Shown: in pieces, positions 4,654 through 8,111 of the stretch
Numbering within the stretch: position 1 is the stretch's first letter
Layout: each line of letters begins with the position of its first letter
Source of the DNA: Deltaproteobacteria bacterium
GTDB taxonomy: Bacteria; Bdellovibrionota_C; UBA2361; SZUA-149; JADYYL01
Length of the DNA stretch: 8,111 bases
Assembly (NCBI GenBank): GCA_020853655.1
Contig: JADYYL010000171.1
Location: forward strand, 1-8,111
Direction: 5' to 3'
The notes under the pieces: model-generated
Told to the model about the DNA's origin: nothing
Seen by the model: only the letters and a program-made list of their open reading frames with translations
Databases searched by the model: none
Made by a program: the position numbers and the translations under genes

Positions 4654-6600
4654 CTACTCCGTCACGAGAATAATCGGCGACTTCCGCACGATATCGTTAA
4701 TCGCTGCGTTTGCCTGCTGCGTCTTCGTTCGGCCGAAGGGGTCACAGAGAAGCCGGCTGTTATCGAGAAATTTGTTGAGCTCGACATTCCCGAGGTTCGA
4801 GACCAGGGAGAGATCTGCACCTGCAGCTTGGCATCGACCCTGAAAATCGATCGAAGCGACGTCGGTCGGAGTCATGCAGCTGCAGCCCGTGAGACTGCAG
4901 CACGGGCGAAGGGGATAGTATGTCCCTTTCGTTTGTGCAGCAAAAGAGTAGAGCCCCAGCGCTGGATAGAAGAACGAGCTCGTCCCAGGATTCCACGTGT
5001 CGTCGACGAAACCATTGTTCGAGATTCCAGTCTGGTATCGTCGCGCCAACCAATCGGGCATGCAGTAGGTCGTTCTACCGGCGGCGTCGGTCCATTGCTT
5101 TCGCCGAATCAAAGTACTCGCGCCTTCGCCGTTACCGCCCATCACGATGTTCAGTGAGATTGGGACGCCGGTTGTGGTGTTCATCACATAGTTCGGAAGC
5201 TCGTTGAAAGCCTCCGTCATTGACGTCGTGTAGTAACCGTCTGCCCAAGCCTTCTCGTTCGCGTTGGGACAGCTGTTGCCCGAGTGACAGCTCGACATGC
5301 CGGTGGTGTAGAGGATCACGATATCTCGAACTCCAGGCGTATGAGCCGCCTCCAGCATCTGCCGTGCTTGAGTGAGCGAGTATCCAAGGTCAAAGTGACG
5401 GGAGTAAGGAAAGAGGAACTTGGAGCCGATGCGTGTGCTCCAAGCCGCTGGGGTATCCCCCCCACCCGGATTGTATGGGGCAGTGGCGCCGTGCCACCCG
5501 TTGAACGCGCCGATCGAGAGGTCGGGAATGGTGAGCGGCAATACCCTCGGGCGGTGAATGTAGTTATCCGCACCGATAAACCCGAACAGGTCTCCGTCGG
5601 TATTTCGGGAATCCATGACGTTCATGATTTCATGGACGGACGACAAATAAGACTGCAGCGGCTCGGGCACAGTCGCCTGGTTGAGGAGATAGCCATACAT
5701 TTGACCGGGAGCGCCGACTCCTTTGGTCGCGTCGTACCATTCCTGGAGCTGACACGAGCTCGGGACGGGATAGTCGCTCTGGAACTGCCTTGCGATCGGA
5801 ACAAGGGGAGCAACTCCGGGACGAGGACCGGGCGGTAGTGCGTTGTAGATCTCCTGCGAATTCTGTCGTCCGAACCAGAATCGATCCCCAGTCGGACTCA
5901 CGTTCTCGCTTTGCAAGCTTGAGCTACAATCCGAGGTCATCCGCAGGGCGTACTCGGATCGAGGCACAGCAGTGCCATCGGGGAGCGTCAAAGGTGACTT
6001 CCAGTAGTTGTCGCCGGTTGAATAGCTCGACAGGTCAACGATCGTAACCACATGCACTGGACCAGTCACCGCAATGGCGGAGACCTGAAACGACGTCGTC
6101 GCGCGACCAAGAAGTCGCATGAAGATGGGTTTGAGCGGAGAAGCATCGGAGTGTTTCAGTTGTATCTTCAGTGCACTGGCCTTCACGGAATCCGCGACCG
6201 GCGAGAAGGTGCGCGTCGTGCTGTCCCAGGTGCCGGGAATGAGCACACCGTTCTGTCCTGCGCCGAGTCCGTTTCTCCGGACGTCGTCTCGGACCGCGGC
6301 GGGATCGAGAAAGAACCATCGCCCAAGGGAGGATCGGATGTTTGGGTCACGTTCGATGACGACCCGTGCACGGTCGACTGCTTCTTGGAGCTTTCCCTGA
6401 TTGGTATTCGCTGTCGAAGAGAGATAGGCCTCTAGACCTGAGGTGACCGCATACTCGGCGGTGTGGCGATACTGTGAGGCCGTTGTTGCGAGCATTCCGG
6501 AATCGATCGGCAGTCCAATCATACCCATCAACACGACGACGGCGATCGCTAGAAATAGGATCGCAAAGCCTCTCTCATCGTCACAGTGTCGAACCGGCAT
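4654..6600 (-). CDS. TadG-like pilus-associated protein with degenerate vWA domain
   Basis: This 648-residue protein starts at ATG 6600, 10 bases after the stop of the upstream tadE-like gene, with AGGG about 8 nt ahead. Residues 9-11 are E-R-G followed by one hydrophobic anchor (12-35) ending in P-I-D-S-G, the N-terminal hallmark of TadG-type Flp/Tad proteins; the rest would be periplasmic or external. A von Willebrand A-like core is suggested by VHVVTIVDLSSYS (about 182-194), FDLGYSLTQARQML (403-416), DIVILYTTG (426-434) and LNIVMGG (483-489). The canonical metal site is altered: D-L-S-S-Y instead of DxSxS, and T-T-G instead of T-D-G. A cysteine-rich stretch, PCCSLTGCSC (567-575 region), lies near the C-terminus, with about 11 cysteines after the anchor, suggesting disulphides. 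It is the last gene of the operon-like series from the right edge. TadG-like identity is fairly sure; loss of metal binding is inferred from the motif only. Confidence 0.85.
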   Translation of the reverse strand: MPVRHCDDERGFAILFLAIAVVVLMGMIGLPIDSGMLATTASQYRHTAEYAVTSGLEAYLSSTANTNQGKLQEAVDRARVVIERDPNIRSSLGRWFFLDPAAVRDDVRRNGLGAGQNGVLIPGTWDSTTRTFSPVADSVKASALKIQLKHSDASPLKPIFMRLLGRATTSFQVSAIAVTGPVHVVTIVDLSSYSTGDNYWKSPLTLPDGTAVPRSEYALRMTSDCSSSLQSENVSPTGDRFWFGRQNSQEIYNALPPGPRPGVAPLVPIARQFQSDYPVPSSCQLQEWYDATKGVGAPGQMYGYLLNQATVPEPLQSYLSSVHEIMNVMDSRNTDGDLFGFIGADNYIHRPRVLPLTIPDLSIGAFNGWHGATAPYNPGGGDTPAAWSTRIGSKFLFPYSRHFDLGYSLTQARQMLEAAHTPGVRDIVILYTTGMSSCHSGNSCPNANEKAWADGYYTTSMTEAFNELPNYVMNTTTGVPISLNIVMGGNGEGASTLIRRKQWTDAAGRTTYCMPDWLARRYQTGISNNGFVDDTWNPGTSSFFYPALGLYSFAAQTKGTYYPLRPCCSLTGCSCMTPTDVASIDFQGRCQAAGADLSLVSNLGNVELNKFLDNSRLLCDPFGRTKTQQANAAINDIVRKSPIILVTE

Positions 6601-6610
6601 ATGCTACACC

Positions 6611-7249
6611 CTAGATCGGAAAATACTCTGATTCAGGAAAAGCCTCGTCGTCGCTTTTGCCTGACTCGCGAAACCCGGAAACTTGGACCAACACGTTTCT
6701 CGTTCCGAGGAACGGGAGCATGAATCGCACTTCGGCTTCGATTCGTAAGACGACTGGGCAGTGATAGAGGAGATTGCTCATCGTCGCGTCAGTGCCGTCC
6801 ATCAGCTGTCCACATACCGGATCAGGATAGTTCGGCGCTGCGTTTCCGAGGCCCGGAAGGAGCACTTGCGGTGCCGCTGCAAGTCTCTGTGGTGCTCCTG
6901 GAGTTCCCTCGGTGGCGACGATGGTGGACGTCGGAATACGGCGCATGGCCGTCTCGACGGAGCCCATCGCACTCGTCGCCCCGCTGCAGTCAACAGGATT
7001 CCCAGGAGCGCAACGGTCGAGCCCCTCGATCGTGCGAGCGAGGGAAAGCCCTTCCTGAGCAGCTTGGGTCAGTAGGATCTGAACCGTCAGAAAACGCGCG
7101 AAATCCATGCATGCGGCAATCACGATCCAACTCAGGATGGTAATAAATACCATCTCCATGACCGTTGCCCCGCGTTCACAGAACGAAGTGCCGCCGGGCG
7201 CTTCACGCTCGCGGAGCTTTCGCTGCCTGTGTGGTGCAACGGTTAACAT
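6611..7249 (-). CDS. TadE-like minor pilin, 212 residues
   Basis: TadE-type proteins are pseudopilins of Tad/Flp systems that are cleaved by a prepilin peptidase and assist pilus assembly at the inner membrane. Here a basic leader (residues 1-26, ending C-E-R) precedes G27, then A-T-V-M-E puts glutamate at +5 after the expected cleavage point. A hydrophobic helix (about 28-50) ends in C-M-D-F-A-R-F, the usual D-F-x-R of TadE, and continues to A-A-Q-E-G. The mature part is about 160 residues with six cysteines (for example RCAPGNPVDC and PVCGQ) and an ending V-R-F-M-L-P-F-L-G in the style of the family. GAGAG lies just upstream of ATG 7249. It is followed after 10 bases by the TadG-like gene and preceded after 70 bases by a second tadE-like gene, so co-transcription is likely. 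Confidence 0.85.
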   Translation of the reverse strand: MLTVAPHRQRKLREREAPGGTSFCERGATVMEMVFITILSWIVIAACMDFARFLTVQILLTQAAQEGLSLARTIEGLDRCAPGNPVDCSGATSAMGSVETAMRRIPTSTIVATEGTPGAPQRLAAAPQVLLPGLGNAAPNYPDPVCGQLMDGTDATMSNLLYHCPVVLRIEAEVRFMLPFLGTRNVLVQVSGFRESGKSDDEAFPESEYFPI

Positions 7250-7296
7250 CGTGCTCTCTCATGCCCTCAGTTGCTGATTCGCAATTGTTATCGTTC

Positions 7297-7310
7297 CGGG
7301 GAAATCCCCG
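7297..7310 (-). other. Intercistronic hairpin between the two tadE-like genes
   Basis: CGGGG-AAAT-CCCCG forms a perfect 5-bp GC stem with a 4-base loop in the 70-base gap between the two tadE-like genes. There is no U-tract after it on the minus strand, so it is unlikely to end transcription. It may set relative mRNA stability of the upstream and downstream cistrons. Confidence 0.4.
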
Positions 7311-7319
7311 CTGTCGCGA

Positions 7320-7781
7320 CTAAAATTTGTACCCAGCCTCTCCTCTCGCCGTGACAACCCTGTCTCCGAATACAGGAAAAAGTGCGGAGTATGTTCCCTG
7401 TACCGTGACCGTAATCGTTCGTGTGGTCGTGTCGTAGGTCGGAACAACGCCAGGAGCGGCCACCAGACGCAATCTCGTATCGAGAGCGATCAATCGCTCT
7501 GTGTGCACGCGAACCTTTGCCAGATTGACCGTCACGTTGGAGATCGGATCCTGGGTCTGTGACACGTCAAAGTTCGGAAGACTGACGCCATACAAAAGGG
7601 CGTCATTCGTGATTTGCGACAAGACGTGTTGGGTGTGCAACATCTGGCCAGTGTCGATCATAAGTACAACGATGAGGATCGACGCTGGCAGCGCAATCGC
7701 TGCCTCAATGATCGCAACTCCCCGCTCACACGCTCCGAGTGTGGAAGTACGAAATTGAGCGATGCGTGCGCCAACTGTCAT
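7320..7781 (-). CDS. Second TadE-like minor pilin, 153 residues
   Basis: The start at 7781 is chosen because GGAG lies 4-6 nt upstream; the frame is open further back (to 7952), but those codons overlap the end of the MopE-like gene and lack a family-like sequence. An in-frame ATG at 7826 is possible but has only a distant AGGTGA. A basic leader ending in A-C-E-R precedes G21, followed by V-A-I-I-E with glutamate at +5 (residue 26), then a hydrophobic helix (22-42) with P32 and D43-T-G, as in TadE/TadF proteins. The mature part is about 130 residues, with a predicted long helix and C-terminal beta strands (TRTITVTVQGTYSALFPVFG), and has no cysteine after the leader. It lies 55 bases after the MopE-like stop and 70 bases before the next tadE-like gene. 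It is the more TadF-like of the pair by position and size, but TadE and TadF cannot be told apart safely here. Confidence 0.82.
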   Translation of the reverse strand: MTVGARIAQFRTSTLGACERGVAIIEAAIALPASILIVVLMIDTGQMLHTQHVLSQITNDALLYGVSLPNFDVSQTQDPISNVTVNLAKVRVHTERLIALDTRLRLVAAPGVVPTYDTTTRTITVTVQGTYSALFPVFGDRVVTARGEAGYKF

Positions 7782-7836
7782 TACTCTCCGCCGGTATCCT
7801 GAACTGAGACCCTTGTTCCCTTGCATGAGCGTGCGA

Positions 7837-8111
7837 TCACCTGATGTCGTCGCTAAGAATCTGGCTCCATCTCTGTTTGTACGTGTTGCCGTCGTCGTAG
7901 AAGCCCCAGCCGCCAGAGCAAACACCCCCCGTGCACACGCCTCCTTCGTCAACGGTTACGTCACAGTTGTCGTCTCTCCCGTTGCAGACCTCAGCCGTTC
8001 CAAGGCTCGGCGGTGACTGAACAAGCGAGTAAGAATCGTCACAGCAGACTCCTGGGGCACAGACACGGCACTCTGGGCTGTTGGTGCAGTCCTGATATCC
8101 GTTTTGCAAAC
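7837..8111 (-). CDS. Cysteine-rich MopE-motif protein, C-terminal fragment
   Basis: The last 90 codons of a gene that begins beyond the right edge are present; the apparent TTG at 8109 is only the first full codon in the window. The fragment contains the motif C-N-G-R-D-D-N-C-D-V-T-V-D-E-G (7942-7986), the signature of the MopE-type putative metal-binding repeat found in many secreted proteins of myxobacteria and other environmental bacteria. In such motifs the Asp/Asn/Glu cluster binds a metal and the cysteines usually pair. Ten cysteines occur in the 90 residues (including DCTNSPEC, PGVCC and GVCTGGVC), pointing to an oxidising, extracytoplasmic location. The last part, GGWGFYDDGNTYKQRW, ends in a short hydrophilic tail. 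It is the most upstream visible member of the tad-like series, 55 bases before the next start, so it may be an exported or pilus-associated factor. Its N-terminal domains cannot be seen. Confidence 0.8.
   Translation of the reverse strand, partial: LQNGYQDCTNSPECRVCAPGVCCDDSYSLVQSPPSLGTAEVCNGRDDNCDVTVDEGGVCTGGVCSGGWGFYDDGNTYKQRWSQILSDDIR

Noticed and set aside
4863..4902. Short inverted repeat (CCCGTG ... CACGGG) with CTGCAG repeats
   Set aside because: It lies inside the TadG-like coding sequence in the cysteine-rich segment and is explained by codon composition; there is no sign of a recombination site or terminator.
5284..5838. 184-codon plus-strand open frame opposite the TadG-like gene
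   Set aside because: It is an antisense shadow of a well-supported coding region; its product shows no family features and there is no ribosome-binding site.
7782..7952. Longer start for the second TadE-like protein
   Set aside because: It would overlap the MopE-like gene and give an atypically long leader; ATG 7781 has a good ribosome-binding site and yields a normal prepilin leader.

Overview
The window looks like a chromosomal stretch from an environmental Gram-negative bacterium of moderately high G+C, possibly a myxobacterium or another former deltaproteobacterium. The main reasons are a MopE-type C-N-G-x-D-D-x-C-D metal-binding motif, a cluster of TadE/TadG-like pilus-associated proteins, and secreted or multipass proteins of no recognised family. 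The taxonomic guess is an inference from protein style only. No rRNA, tRNA, CRISPR array, integrase or transposase is visible.

Layout, left to right. (1) 1-690, minus: N-terminal 230 residues of an unrecognised secreted protein; its end lies outside the window. (2) 691-1411: about 720 bases without a convincing gene, holding an inverted repeat that encloses a hairpin. (3) 1412-2059, plus: an unrecognised soluble protein built of a 38-residue repeat (three full copies and a partial one). (4) 2060-2266: convergent intergenic gap with hairpins. (5) 2267-2902, minus: a five-helix Yip1-like membrane protein. (6) 3192-4259, minus: a 355-residue protein with an HELSH (HExxH) putative zinc-metallopeptidase motif, ending in a likely intrinsic terminator. 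(7) 4393-4642, minus: a previously unannotated decayed copy of the C-terminal half of the Yip1-like gene, with a 30-bp in-frame deletion and frameshifts. (8) 4654-8111, minus: an operon-like series reading from the right edge: the end of a cysteine-rich MopE-motif protein, two TadE-like minor pilins, and a 648-residue TadG-like protein with a von Willebrand A-type fold whose metal-site residues look degenerate.

How the genes may work together. The four genes at the right are closely spaced on one strand. The two TadE-like proteins carry the G|xxxxE prepilin signature and the TadG-like protein carries the related E-R-G plus hydrophobic anchor, so together they look like the envelope/minor-pilin part of a Tad (Flp) system. 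The cysteine-rich MopE-like protein could be an exported metal-binding partner. The ATPase, platform, secretin and major pilin genes are not in the window. The remaining genes (secreted protein, repeat protein, Yip1-like protein, HExxH protein) are unlinked by strand or spacing to a common pathway, and I assign none. The strongest non-obvious signals are the gene relic, the protein-level-conserved repeat array and the degenerate vWA metal site.
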